Of a DNA stretch of 64,000 nucleotides, positions 50,871-62,833 are shown in pieces. Source of the DNA: Schoenoplectus triqueter (lineage: Eukaryota; Streptophyta; Magnoliopsida; Poales; Cyperaceae). The notes under the pieces are model-generated. The model made no database searches. It was given only the letters and a program-made list of their open reading frames with translations, and was not told where the DNA came from. The translations under genes were made by a program, and so were the position numbers. Numbering within the stretch: position 1 is the first letter of the stretch; the number at the start of each line of letters is the position of its first letter. The stretch spans positions 62,001-126,000 of the forward strand of contig CAXKVV010000276.1 in assembly GCA_964058805.1 (NCBI GenBank). Direction: 5' to 3'.

Positions 50871-51889
50871 AATCAATTAATTTCATCCATAATTAAATGA
50901 ATTTGAATGAAAAATGGTCTAACTACTCATAAACATTGATTATTTTAAAAATTAATATTATCTAACTTAAAAAATGAAATATTTTTTCAATATAAAAAAT
51001 ATTTTCAAGTACACTATTTAAATATTAATTTATAATTAATTCAAGAAATTTATTTAAAAAATGTTTTCTAAAACATTTGATTTTTTTTTAAATATTCGCT
51101 CTTTACATTTTTTAACATTTTAACTTTCTATGCTTGAATTTATTTCATAAAAAAATTATTTCCTGAGAAACTAAAAATCAAGAATGAATTGTAAATTTAT
51201 AAATAAGAACAAAAAATAATATTTACTAAATATTTATTCTTCATTGAAATTTTAATTTAAAAAAATGTATAATAGTTAAACCGATGCAAAAGTATTGTCA
51301 TATAGTTAAATGACATTTATAAGTTTTCTTGAGATTTTTTGTTATTTTTACATTATCGATAAATTTCATCTTTTTTTTACCAATATCTTATTGTATTGTA
51401 TCGTTAAATCAATTACTTATCTAAGTTCATTGTTATTAGTTAACGCATGATAATTCTCCTATTGTTTTGTCTTTAAAATCTAATAAAAAAATTTACATTT
51501 TAATGTGGCATATAAGTCACTAAAATTTATATTTTACAGTTTATTAATATTGACGTGACACTGAGAATTAACAATATGATAATAACATATTGTATTAATT
51601 AGGGGAAAATACTTTTTAATAACATTTTGTATTCATCGGGTAATGATCTTTTTTAAAAATTTACATGCATGATGTTGAAGTGATTTATAATGTATCTGTA
51701 TAGTACTATTTATCATAAATAATTAACATTATCCATCATAATGAAATAGGTTACTAACTCATTATACTTGAACAAGTAATATAAGAGAACATTGAGCATT
51801 AAAATACAATGATTATTAGGAATTATTAAAACTTGCTTGATCCATTCCATTGAAACTATAGAACATTGAGTGCATGACAGCGCTGCATA

Positions 51890-52105
51890 GTTGCGCTTCA
51901 GGGTGACGTTGCATGGGGGCGCTGCATGGGGTCGCTGCCCCTAGGCCCACCTGTTCCGACCCGTGAGGGTTGTATCCGTAGGGGTCCAAACCCGTCCTGT
52001 CCCATCCGTGACCCGCGTTCACTCTTGCCCTGCGCTCACCCATGACCCTGAGGGGTTTCACCCGGACCGTCTCGTCTCGACCCATTTTCAAAACTCTCTC
52101 TCTCC
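51890..52105. repeat. ACCC/GGGGTC-rich repeat remnant related to 50440-50870
   Basis: Shares the CACGTTCACCC / CGCGTTCACTC and GCTCACCCATGACC blocks with the tract 1.3 kb upstream, in the same orientation. It contains a short tandem (GGGCGCTGCATGGGGTCGCT). The 91-codon frame here is compositional. Confidence 0.4.
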
Positions 52106-53123
52106 TAGGGATACAATAGAATAGTAATTAAAAATATATTCGTATTCATTTTATTTTTTCAATATGAATACGGATATGAATATAAATACGAATATGAATA
52201 ATTTCATATATGAATACGGATAATATATCTAAATTATCAAAGATAAACATAAAATTCACTGAAATTTTTTAACATTTATTAAAATATACTAGTATCTTGC
52301 TCATGTATTGCTACGTTGATGTCTTTTAAAATATGAAATTTTTATCTTCATGTGAAAAGAAAAAAATGAAAATAAAAATAATTTAGTAATAAATATAAAT
52401 TTCAATGATGAATAATAATTAATATAAAATAAATATAGAATTTAAGAAAAGTTGAAATTCATAATTGATGGTAATATAAGAAAAAAGGAAACAAAGTAGA
52501 GCAATATTACTTCCAAATATGCAACATTTTGTGTTACAATCAAAATTGAGAAAAAAAATTATAACTTCAACACAAATAGCCATAGAGATAGTAACATTAT
52601 TTGATGAATAACTCAATCCGATAACTAATATGAGCTCTTAAAAATCAATAAAAAATCTAGACCGTTGCAGAGTCAGAACACTTATGTGCTTAATAAGGAG
52701 TAAAAATAATAAAACAAAATTTTCAATACTCTTTTTTAGTTAAATTTATTTTTTTTTAATTTTAAAATATTAAATTTTCAATATATATTCAATTATAGTG
52801 ATGAGTGATATTTATATTTGTATAATATATATTAAATTATATTATATATTTAGTATTTGAATACAAATAATGAAGATTGAAAATTATTTTCATATTATTT
52901 TTCATTCGGATATTCAAATACAGAATATAATATTTAATTTTCTGAATACAAATTAAATATGACCAAAATATTATCCTCTTAAATTTACGCCCTACTCTTT
53001 CTTCTCTCTGATTTTTTTAATAAAGCTTAACAAGAATATTTCTCTTCTCTCTCCACTTTCTGGATGTGACTAGACTCATACTGGAGGACGATGTTGAAGA
53101 ACGATTCACAAATTGAGTAATTT

Positions 53124-53272
53124 ATTAATAGGTCAGAGGATCAATCTTTAGTTTTTTTTTTAATGAAAATATGAAAACAAAAATCTTTAGTTGGGCTATT
53201 AATAGGTCAGAGGATCAATCTTTAGTTTTTTTTAATGAAAATATGAAAACAAAAATCTTTAGTTTGCCCAAC
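53124..53272. repeat. Perfect tandem duplication, ~74-bp unit
   Basis: TTAATAGGTCAGAGGATCAA through AAAACAAAAATCTTTAGTT occurs twice in direct tandem. The copies differ only in the length of a T-run, which suggests a recent duplication. Confidence 0.85.
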
Positions 53273-53336
53273 GCTATTATATAATAGTATTTTGTTCGAT
53301 GCAGCAGGAAAATGAGGAAATTTAGATATTTATTTA

Positions 53337-53612
53337 GGGAAGGGATTCGGGTTATTTTGATATCGTTGATAAATAATGGATTTTAAAAAAATATTAAAAA
53401 AAGTAAAAAAATAAAAAATATTTATAGATATGTTTTGTAGATAGTTCATCAAATACTGCTAAATTGAAATAGTTATAAATTATATAAAATTTTATATTTT
53501 TTGATGGAGTATCAATTGATAATGTACATAAATTTTGAAACACTATCTATCTAAGCAAAGAAAATATTTTAATTTTTTTATTCAAAATAACCCATTGTTA
53601 AGTATCCCTCCC
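53337..53612. mobile_element. Tourist-like MITE family A, copy 5 (276 bp)
   Basis: Left GGGAAGGGATTCGGGTTATT; right, other strand, GGGAGGGATACTTAACAATG(GG). TTA at both borders (53334-53336 and 53613-53615). The left end is slightly shortened; internal landmarks match the family (TCATCAAATACTGCTAAATT, GAAACACTATCTATCTAAG). Confidence 0.75.
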
Positions 53613-54049
53613 TTATTGATAAAAAAAATTATCCCTACCTTATTGATAAAAAAATTATCCTTCCCTTATTACTGGTCTTGTTGTATTTTCTTATTTTCTT
53701 TTCACCTGGCTGATTATGAGCTGGCTTGTACGAACGCCATAATTATATTAAGTTATACCCTACATTTACATTGCAATAGCCTTTAATTTGTCAATCTGAT
53801 CATTGCTAATAATATTTAATAGTTTTTTTTGCAGCAGATCCATGTACGGATGTACTGGAGTCCAGATGGACCATATCCTCTTATGCATCATGTAGCGTGC
53901 AACAAATTTGATCCGGACCGTCAGATTTTTATTATGGACGTGATAAATAAGATGATGCATGGTTTAGATCCTCGAGGCCAACTGCTAGTCTGCTACAATG
54001 AAGATATATTTTTTATTTGAAATATATCTTATTGATTGAATTCAGATGT

Positions 54050-54353
54050 TTACAAGAATAAAATTTGGTTCAGACGGTTTGGGTTCGGATAGATTGGGTA
54101 ATTTTGATTTTTTTTTGAAAGAAATCGGTTTGGATAGAATTATGTTAGGGTCAGATCGAGTTAAGTTATAGGTTTTTTTTTCAAATTTTAAATTGATTTG
54201 ATTGAATTATAAGTTATTTGATTTCAAATCTAATTAGATGGGTTCATATCATATCGAGTTAATTTTATTTATTTTTAAATATATAAGTCCAAAATAAAAT
54301 AAATCAGATGAATTTCTAAAATCAGGTGATCGGATTAAATTCTGCCAACTCTA
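54050..54353. repeat. Decayed relative of the 29876 hAT MITE
   Basis: GGTTTGGGTTCGGATAG, then GGGTCAGATCGAG, and an end AAATTCTGCCAACTCTA similar to the right end of the 29876 element. No target duplication visible. Confidence 0.4.
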
Positions 54354-56430
54354 TTTGTTTGCATACAATAAAAAACAGATAAACACATAATCACATGCAT
54401 TTTCTCTCCTTTTTTGGATCTGTTCGTACACCCCTGTCACACCTCTGAATAAATTTATTATATTCTAGTAGTAGCCAATAGACAAGTTAAAAATGAGCTG
54501 CTCCAACCATAATCACTCTCATCTTTCCCACAAAGTAACAAGGAACAAATCTCCCGTCCTATGAAAATGCTGTACGTACATCTTGAAAAAAGAAAATACT
54601 ACCCAAATATATACACACTATGCCACTATGGTTCACTACTTCAAAATCAATATTATTCATGCTCAATTGAGTTTTATGGTTTTACTAGTTAAGTTGAACT
54701 CACCTAACTTAATAACAAAAATATTTTATTGTGTAAATTTAGTAATTTCTTAAATTCCTTAGAGATCGAATGTGAAATAAATTTTTATCCTTTTGAGTAT
54801 TACAAAATTAATAAATAGACAATTCAATTCCTGTGACTTCTTTTCAGAAGAAATATTTTATAAAATCATTTCTCTGTCCAAATTTCTTCTTAAGAAGATA
54901 GTTATATTATTATTTTAAATTTATATTCAAATTGATTGTGCTTTCAAAATTTTGACCTATGAAAAGAAATAACATTATGGAGCAATAATTTTAGTGTAAT
55001 ATTTTTTTGGCTTTCTAAATAATTTAGTAAAATGATTTTTTAGAAATTTTAATTTTTAAACTTATTTTAACCATAAAAGTGTAATGTTATAAAAATAAAT
55101 GAATATATCTATATGCCATCTCCTGACCATTATCAAAATGTCACGTAGTTTTTAATTAAACGTGCGGTCCCTTATGCGGCGTGTATATACGGTCATGAGG
55201 ATGCAAAATATAATTCTAGTCCGGTGCTTTCTTCGTTGATGTCCACTTAATTTGATAGGCATATTTTTCGGACGTCAAAATGCACCTCGCTTTGCCACGC
55301 TTGTATATTTAGCTTTTCATCTTCCTAAAAGATAAACCATTTTTTGATTATTTTGTCTACTTGATTTTGACTGAAAGAAATAATAGCTTAAATTTTTTTG
55401 AAAGAAATAATAATTTCTTCTTATTTTTTTTTCTTTTTTTTTTTTGGAAAAATTGACACTGTCCTCCCAAATTTGTACTTAATTGAGGCTAAATTGAATC
55501 GTTTTCTATTCGTAGGCCCTTTAATTGAAGATTGATACTTGTAACAACCTTTTAATGGTGAGCAATTAATATTTTTTTCTTTTTAGCTGGCCTGAGTGGT
55601 TCAAAAGTGGTTGGTTAGACACTTGCGCTGCATTGGCTGGGAAGTCTTGTGAGATTTCTGGAGCTTTAACTTTAGCTGTGGAAAACAAATTCATTAGTTA
55701 GGTCCCCTCCAAGATAAAGGATTCATTTGTAAGCTTATACTTTTATAATTATTTAAGGGCCAAAAGAAATAAAAAAAAAGCAGCAGTAAATATATTTTGT
55801 TTTCTGACCTATACTTGTATAATTTGCTTGCTAACACAAAAGAGTAATTTTGTTAATTTACTAGTACAAAATAGTACTTTTTTTCTTGCTGACACTAGAG
55901 AGTAATAAAATAAATAGCATTTTGTTTGCATATGCAGTATGGATGGAATTAATTTGATGACATGATGAATGCTTTGGATGACGATGCATGCTGAATCATG
56001 GGTTTTAATAAATACTGTACTTCCTAATACCTCTTTTACTAATTCAGAAAATGTTTTTATGATTTATTATCGAATATGTCTGATTTTTATCTTGATTTAA
56101 TTATCTACAAATTTGTGTCAATGTTGGATTTTGGTTATTGGGACATTATGGTAAATGATGATTACTTTTTTATGTCATTTTGAGGGTGAGTGGTTCAGCT
56201 CTCGGTTGCGGGAAGAATCTAATATTTTGTTTCAGTTTTTCTACCTATGATAATGGGTGTATTTTGTATTTTTAAGGTGGATGTAAATTTGCATATAACG
56301 GGTGTAATTACATTCAACATAGTTAATTATATCTAATTATATTGGGAAGCAATGAGACAGGACAAAAGACAATATTAGTATGAGGGATAAATAGGTCTTT
56401 ATACATAACAATATATATATATATATATAT
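54354..56430. other. AT-rich intergenic DNA
   Basis: No gene. Near 55588 the sequence GGCCTGAGTGGTTCAAAAG is weakly tRNA-like but no cloverleaf forms. Confidence 0.4.
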
Positions 56431-56840
56431 AGTAAATCTACTATGAGCTTAAGCTCACGAAAGACCTCCGTGAGTTTAGCCCAAAAAATATATCAAATGA
56501 TCTCTAAATTTTGATTTTTCAATCTCATTAAATTCTTCATATTGAAATCTTACGGGGTACAAAAATTTAGGATGTTTCGAATTTTTTAAGTCATTCTTTT
56601 TAATTTTTAAAAATAATTTATAAATATTGAATATATTATTATTATTTTTGGAGCTGATTTTCAAAAATTGAAAAGAGCGATTTAGAAAAGTCAAAACATT
56701 CTAAATTTTTGTACCCCATAAGATTTTAATATGAAGAATTTAATGAGATTGAAAAATTAAAATTTGGAGATCATTTGATATATTTTTGAGCTAAGCTCAC
56801 GGAGGTCTTCCGTGAGTTTAAGCTCACGGTAGATTTACTA
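56431..56840. mobile_element. Long inverted-repeat element C1 (about 410 bp)
   Basis: The two arms of about 200 bp are highly similar. AGTAAATCTACTATGAGCTT at the left mirrors AGTAAATCTACCGTGAGCTT on the other strand at the right, with TTGGGGTACAAAAATTTAG-like blocks inside both arms. The loop is at about 56626-56650. It lies between (TA)n tracts, suggesting insertion into TA. Transcription would give one long hairpin RNA. Confidence 0.8.
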
Positions 56841-56855
56841 TATATATATATATAT

Positions 56856-57263
56856 AGTAATATATTGTGAGCTTAAGCTCACGGAGGCCTTCCGTGAGCT
56901 TAACTCAAAAAGTAAATTAAATTATCTATAAATTTTAATTTATCATGCTCATTAAATTCTTTATATGAAAATCTTGTGGGATGCAAAAATTTGGAGTGTT
57001 TTGAGTTTTAACCCACCGTTTTTAATTTTCTAAAATGATGTTCAAATATTAAATATTTTATTATTATTTTTAGAGTTAATTTTCAAAAATTAAAAAACCA
57101 TGACTTAAAAATCTCAAAATGCTTCAATTTTTTGCATCCCATGAGATTTTTTTATAAAGAATTTAGTGAGAATGAAAAATTAAAATTTGGAGATAATTTG
57201 ATATGTTTTTTGAGTTAACCTCACGGAAGACCTCCGTAAACTTAAACTCACGATATCTTCACT
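56856..57263. mobile_element. Long inverted-repeat element C2 (about 408 bp), tandem to C1
   Basis: Same family as C1, more diverged: AGTAATATATTGTGAGCTTA at the left mirrors AGTGAAGATATCGTGAGTTT on the other strand at the right. It is separated from C1 by only a (TA)n tract (about 56839-56855). Shared landmarks are GTGAGCTTAAGCTCAC and CACGGAGGCCTTCCGTGAG. Confidence 0.75.
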
Positions 57264-57556
57264 GTATATATATTTCTCATTTTTCTTGTCGAAAAACAAT
57301 ATTATTTTTTATTCATACCAAGTCTTTGTGTTTTAAATCCAACTAGTCCGCCGAACAAATGCTCCTCAGTGAAGATTAATTTCTTAAGCCCCCGACCCTT
57401 AATTCATGCGTCGAACAAGACCGATAAGATTAACGGGCAACAAACCAATAAGAGATAATTAAAGAATAATTTATAATTTAATAATATATAATTTTTATAA
57501 TGATCAATCTCATTATTTATAGAAGAATATAAATTAATTTTTTTTATAAATAAACA

Positions 57557-57578
57557 TAATAATAATAATAACAATAAG

Positions 57579-57620
<42 letters not shown>

Positions 57621-57662
57621 AATAATAATAATAACAATAATAATAATAATGATAATAATAAT
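57557..57662. repeat. (AAT/AAC)n microsatellite
   Basis: About 35 trinucleotide units, mainly AAC in the middle and AAT at both sides. It accounts for a spurious poly-Leu frame on the minus strand. Confidence 0.95.
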
Positions 57663-58877
57663 ATCTAGTCTTTGTTCGGGAAGAGAATAATTAAGGGATA
57701 AATTATCACAAATTGATCCTCCTCGCAAACAAAACTCTAACGTACAATTTCATATTTAAAATAATCTATTGAGGGATTTAAGTTGGATGGACGATAATAA
57801 AATAAGAGGATCTTACAGTGTTAATTTGTAAATCTCGTTGAACTTAGACTCTATAATAATTTCATTGGCCTTCATAGTTCATTGGGCCTTTTTCTATCAA
57901 CAACAGTTCGGAATTTACCAAACTAACAAGACCTACTTTAACAAATTCATCCCCTCCCCTTTTAACAGAAAAATGATTTTCATCCGGTCCCACAAAAAAA
58001 TAATGCTAACTAATAATTCATTGTCATGGCCCATTGCTTTAATGATTAATTATATTAATCCCATCCTTGCTATTAAAAATTTAATCATAAAGTGCCCAGC
58101 ATATTGCACCAGTTCTTTATCCCCTGCAAGTAGTACAGTTAATTAAATTATCTTAATTGATCATATGTTCCTTGTCAAAATAAAATAAAATAAAATATGA
58201 CATGTCAATGATTACTAGTTACAATCTCTACAATTAGCCCACTAGTGTTTGAGGTAAAATTTTCCTTAACAGTGAGGTTGAGTGCCGATTGAATGAGCGG
58301 GACAGGAGTGAGACAACCGCCGATTGAGTGAATGAACAACCCCCCTCTTCTTTCTTTGCCTTGTTCGTTCATTTCCTCCGATCAATTGCTTTGTTTTGTT
58401 TGACAGTCATATTATATTTATCTAGGCATTATGGGTTATGTATTATTGAAAATCAAACAAACCAAACAAAAAGAACCAAAAAAAGAAAGAATTGTTTTGG
58501 ACTGGGTTTTGTTAGAGGCTGAGCGGTGGAGAATCTTGTTCATGAAATTCCTTAGAAGACAAATATCTTTTGTCAATGAAAAGAAAATTATTTTTTTATA
58601 CGAACTAATATTTTCAAAAAATATTTTTTAAGTTCATATATTATAAATGTCTTTTAATATTTCAAGATGCGTCTGACAAATGCACCATTCAATTAAAATT
58701 ACCTTTTCATATTCAATTCATAAATGCTTGCTCAAGAGTAATGTGATTTGTAACTTTTTCTTATAAAATCAAATGATTAGCATACAAAAACCTGCTACAT
58801 CAAAAATAATGAATTTTTTTTTAAAGTAGCATTTTGGATAAATTAAAAAATAATATCAGAATACACCCCACGAATAA
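57663..58877. other. AT-rich intergenic DNA
   Basis: No gene or repeat boundary that I can support; open frames here are short and without motifs. Confidence 0.4.
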
Positions 58878-59010
58878 ATTTTTGATCATTTTTTTATTGA
58901 AAAAATGAGAGTCAAGCTCTTAAAATTTATAATTGTCCATATAAATCTTTCATTCGGGTTTCGAACTCACGATATCTCATACAGAGGATGTTGCATTTTG
59001 CTAGTAAATC
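58878..59010 (-). mobile_element. tRNA-derived SINE, copy 1
   Basis: On the minus strand: A-box region TTTACTAGCAAAATGCAAC, B-box GAGTTCGAAACCC (58957-58969), a body ending AAGAGCTTGACTCTCATTTT and an A-rich tail. Same family as the better-preserved copy at 61376. Confidence 0.65.
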
Positions 59011-59423
59011 ATAGACTGATTCTCAATTTTTATTTTTTAATCAGAAAAAAATACACAAATACAAGTAAAAACCGAGTTGTCCATTGATTCTCAATATTTT
59101 GCAAGCATTCATCGGACCTCATCGCAGAAAAACGGACGTATCCGTTCCTTCCAAATGGAGAGAAGTATCGAACTTTGCAAAGCCAATATACAGTGTGTGG
59201 CAAATTCAAATTCTCTAGAGTGATTTACGTGTACAAATAACTGTTCAAACTATTTTCGTAAATTTAAACGGCGTTATTGTGACGGCATTGTTTGAGATAT
59301 AAATTCGACGGCTGTTGTGATTTCAGAAAATTACTGTACAAATATAATATTATAGAGCATACATACTCGTGTGTGGTGCTAATTTCGAAGAGGAATCAAC
59401 ACCATTCACGAGATTTTTTTAAA

Positions 59424-59832
59424 TATAATAATTACAAAAAACATATTATTAATAATAAGAGTGATAAAAATAAAATTTTAAATCTATAAATGACAGGTGA
59501 CATTTTTACTGAAACGTGCAACTGGCAGTGGCGTGTTTATTTCCTACAAATACCAATCGCGTATGTATCTATCTATATATGTATTTATAAAATACGTTTT
59601 TAGGCAAACGCGCCACTGATAGTGGTGCGTTTCAGTAAAGACGCCACTGACAGTGACGCGTTTCAGTAAGGACGCCACTGACAGTAGCGTGTTTCAGTAA
59701 AGACGCCATTGACAATGGCTCATTTACACAAAGATACCACTAGCAGTGGCGCATTGTCATTCGTAGATTTACAATTTTTCTTTTATCACTATTTTATTAA
59801 TAATATGATTTTTATAATTATTATATATAACA
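59424..59832. mobile_element. Palindrome-array MULE, decayed copy (about 409 bp)
   Basis: Terminal inverted repeats of about 80-90 bp (TATAATAATTACAAAAAACA at the left; TATAATAATTATAAAAATCA on the other strand at the right) continue into the AGTGATAAAA block of the 25725 element. Six decayed palindromes of the CGCCACTGNCAGTGGCG type lie between 59513 and 59758, in TTTCAGTAAAGACGCCACTG units. No clear target duplication. Confidence 0.7.
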
Positions 59833-61360
59833 AAATCCGGACCATTCACATATACGGACAGGAAAAAGAAAAGAAAGAAAATACCTGCGGGACCTAAATG
59901 GAAATGAAAAAAAGGCAGGGGACAGATTTGTCAAAGTAAACTTTGTTAATTTGATAAATTCTGAACGGTTGTTTTTAGCCCGTGATTTTATTTTTTTATT
60001 AATAAAAGAATCGGTCCATTGGATGTAAGAGTATGAATAAATGTACTGAGTAATAATAGTTCATACTTAAAATTACAAAATTACATTTGGTCTTACCAAG
60101 CCACGTGGATAATGAATTGCTTTTGCTGGTTATATTTATATATGCAAGCGTAAGTACAGGAAGATGTGGAAGTAACGTAGCTTGTTCTGGCAGATTTTTA
60201 TTTTTATTTTTAGTAAATAAAATAAATTAAAATAAGAAAATAGCATGATTGTACGTTTGTTTGGGAATCTCTAGTTAGATGTAAGTTTAAAACACAGTCT
60301 CAATTATTTATGCTGAACTTCAAATTCGGTCCCAACATCAACTCGATGCACACATATTTTTTTTTTAAATTTGGTATCTCGCTCTGGGCCTATGTGACTA
60401 TGATTAGGTCTATAAACAAATCAAACCGAGTTGAGTTGGGTCAACATCATACTCAGCTCATTAGCTTAACGAGTTGAGTTAGACCGACTCATTAACTATT
60501 TTGAGCCAAAAATTTTGGCTCAAGATTAGAGGTCCAAAAATTTTGGCTTAAGATTAGAGGTCCCAAAAATTTATTCGAGTTCGATTCAATTTTAGCTCGA
60601 GTTTGATTCATTCAATTAGACTTTTTCATTAGTTTGATTTATAGTTATTTTTATATATTTTAACTATTTAATCAATAATATATATAATAATATAATTATT
60701 TTATTATAACATTAATAAGATATTATTAATTTATTATTAAATTAATAAATATTAGTTTTTCTAATTTTAATATAGAATTAATAAAATATTAATTATTTTA
60801 GGTCCAATTGTTTATGATAATATAAAAAAAATGAAAAATTAAAATAATTGAAAACGATTGCATTTTTTTATCCATTTTTTAAAAAAATTGTAAAAGTATT
60901 TTGATATTTTGATATAAAGTTGTACAAATTATATTACTTCATCTTGATTATTAATATTTCACTTGAATGACTACAAAAATGTGAAATTTTCCGAATGAAT
61001 AGCTAAATATTTTGTTAAATTTGACCATAAGGAAAACTTAAGACGGCATTTTTTTTTAAAAAACAAATATAAATATACTTCAGGATGTCAATTCCAAAAT
61101 GTAGCTTCATTTATGAACTAATGTATAAAAATACAAAGTTAAAAATTGAACAATAATTTATCGTGTAAAATATACTGTAAAAAATTAGTACAGTACAATA
61201 TTATTTAATTATTTGATATTCTTTTAGTAATGCGGAATTCAGCATATTGTTTTGGTAATAAATTGGACTATACGTGTCTGCCTTCAATTGAAATGCATTT
61301 ATCACATTTTTTTTTGGTAAACATACGCACAAATGCAGATTTCGTTTATAATTTAATTTT
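59833..61360. other. AT-rich intergenic DNA
   Basis: No gene. 60400-60620 has GAGTTGAGTT / AGCTCA motifs of hAT-remnant type, including a short local duplication (CAAAAATTTTGGCT..AAGATTAGAGGTCC, around 60515-60565). Confidence 0.4.
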
Positions 61361-61375
61361 TTAATATGAATATTT

Positions 61376-61509
61376 TTTTTTGATTGAAAAAGTAAGACAA
61401 GCTCTCAAATTTTATAATCGTCCATAAATATCTCCCATACGGATTTTGAATCCATGACCTCCCATAGAGAGGGTGTTACCTTTTGCCACTAGATCAAAAA
61501 CTTATTATC
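61376..61509 (-). mobile_element. tRNA-derived SINE, copy 2, with 15-bp target duplication
   Basis: A perfect 15-bp repeat TTAATATGAATATTT flanks it (61361-61375 and 61510-61524). On the minus strand: A-box region GATCTAGTGGCAAAAGG, then CACCCTCTCTATGGGAGG, B-box GGATTCAAAATCC, and a tail GAGAGCTTGTCTTAC followed by TTTTTCAATC and A-run. This is a classic plant tRNA-type SINE layout. Confidence 0.85.
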
Positions 61510-61987
61510 TTAATATGAATATTTCATTATAATATATGCACAAATACATACTCCATTTATAATAAAAGTATTTATTTTTTAATTTATCAAAATTATATTA
61601 AAAGAATGCGCTATAATAAAAATAATAACTTTTGTATGTGCATATGGGTGTAGATTTGGTACAAATAATAATATCATATATATAAAATGAGTGAGTTCGT
61701 GCGATCATTCTTTCTTTGCTGGTGTACGCCCACCGATTAAAAGGGAAATGCGACCAATTTTTTTAATGTGGTCTGGGCCCCACTAATACGCAGCAAATTT
61801 CTTTTTGTTTTGTGGAGTGAGATATATGAGAGGTGCTATCAAGTTTGAAACTCAAGTTTGAGACTGATTCAGATGGTTGAGATCGAATTTTAAATTTGGG
61901 TCTCACTAGAAGTGCATAAGCAATGTATAATCAGGCTATCTTTTTATTTTAATTTATTTTATTTATAAAAAATAAAAGAATCATTAT

Positions 61988-62012
61988 GCTTGTGCTTGTG
62001 CTTGTGCTTGTG
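61988..62012. repeat. (CTTGTG)4 microsatellite
   Basis: Four perfect hexamer units. Confidence 0.9.
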
Positions 62013-62409
62013 ACATAGATTGGGACACAGTGTACTGATTTTTTTTTTAAGAAGTACATTTGAGTTCCTCTTTCTGGTGCATTTGCTTGATATCCAACCA
62101 CTCAAAATTAGACATCAAACCACTAGTACATCATAATTCTTCTTCTTCTTCCAAAAAAAAACTATCTTGCTAATGCTTATTTTCAAGAAACAAGGCCGGG
62201 CAAAGGATTAGGCTTACCTCTAACTGAGATGGCACATAAACTGATTGTAATAGTTGGTGTTACTTTTTGAAAAATATTAATTAATTAATGCTAGTTGTAT
62301 AGTTAGTTTAATATGTTGACATTATGCTATCATTTTGGTACCAGGTACAATTTACTGGTTTCGTAATGAAACTGACGATTATACAAGTATAAATAAACAC
62401 ACCCACACG

Positions 62410-62825
62410 TAGGGGCGGATGCAGAATTTTGATCGGTGGGGCAATTATCAAATTATAATAGCTTATCGGGTTCAATTTCATTAGCTAATCGGTACTAAAT
62501 AAAATATTAATAATTTAATATATATATACTTACCCAATAAAAAATTATAAAAATAATAACATTTTATATATTAAAAATAACAACAAAATAAAACTGAAAG
62601 TAATTAATAATCATGTTGATGAAGGAAGTTTTCGTCTACGTAACTTTATATTTTAACATCATTGCATAATTATTTTATTATGTACGATATTAAATATTTT
62701 TTTCTCAATAAAAATAATCAAATAATTCAGGGGAGGAGGGAGAAATTATCGAAAGTATTATCGAAAAACACTATTTTTCAAAATCTAGAATAGACGTTTG
62801 ACAATAATGTTTAGATCTGCCCCTG
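62410..62825. mobile_element. hAT family B, copy 3 (416 bp), with perfect 8-bp target duplication
   Basis: TAGGGGCGGATGCAG at the left and CAGGGGCAGATCTAA on the other strand at the right. CCCACACG flanks both sides (62402-62409 and 62826-62833), the hAT signature. The interior is AT-rich without transposase. Same family as 37925 (opposite orientation) and 42188. Confidence 0.85.
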
Positions 62826-62833
62826 CCCACACG

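Noticed and set aside
55588..55650. tRNA-like GGCCTGAGTGGTTCAAAAG
   Set aside because: No B box and no cloverleaf pairing.
57404..57637. Poly-leucine open frame on the minus strand
   Set aside because: Direct translation of the AAC/AAT microsatellite.
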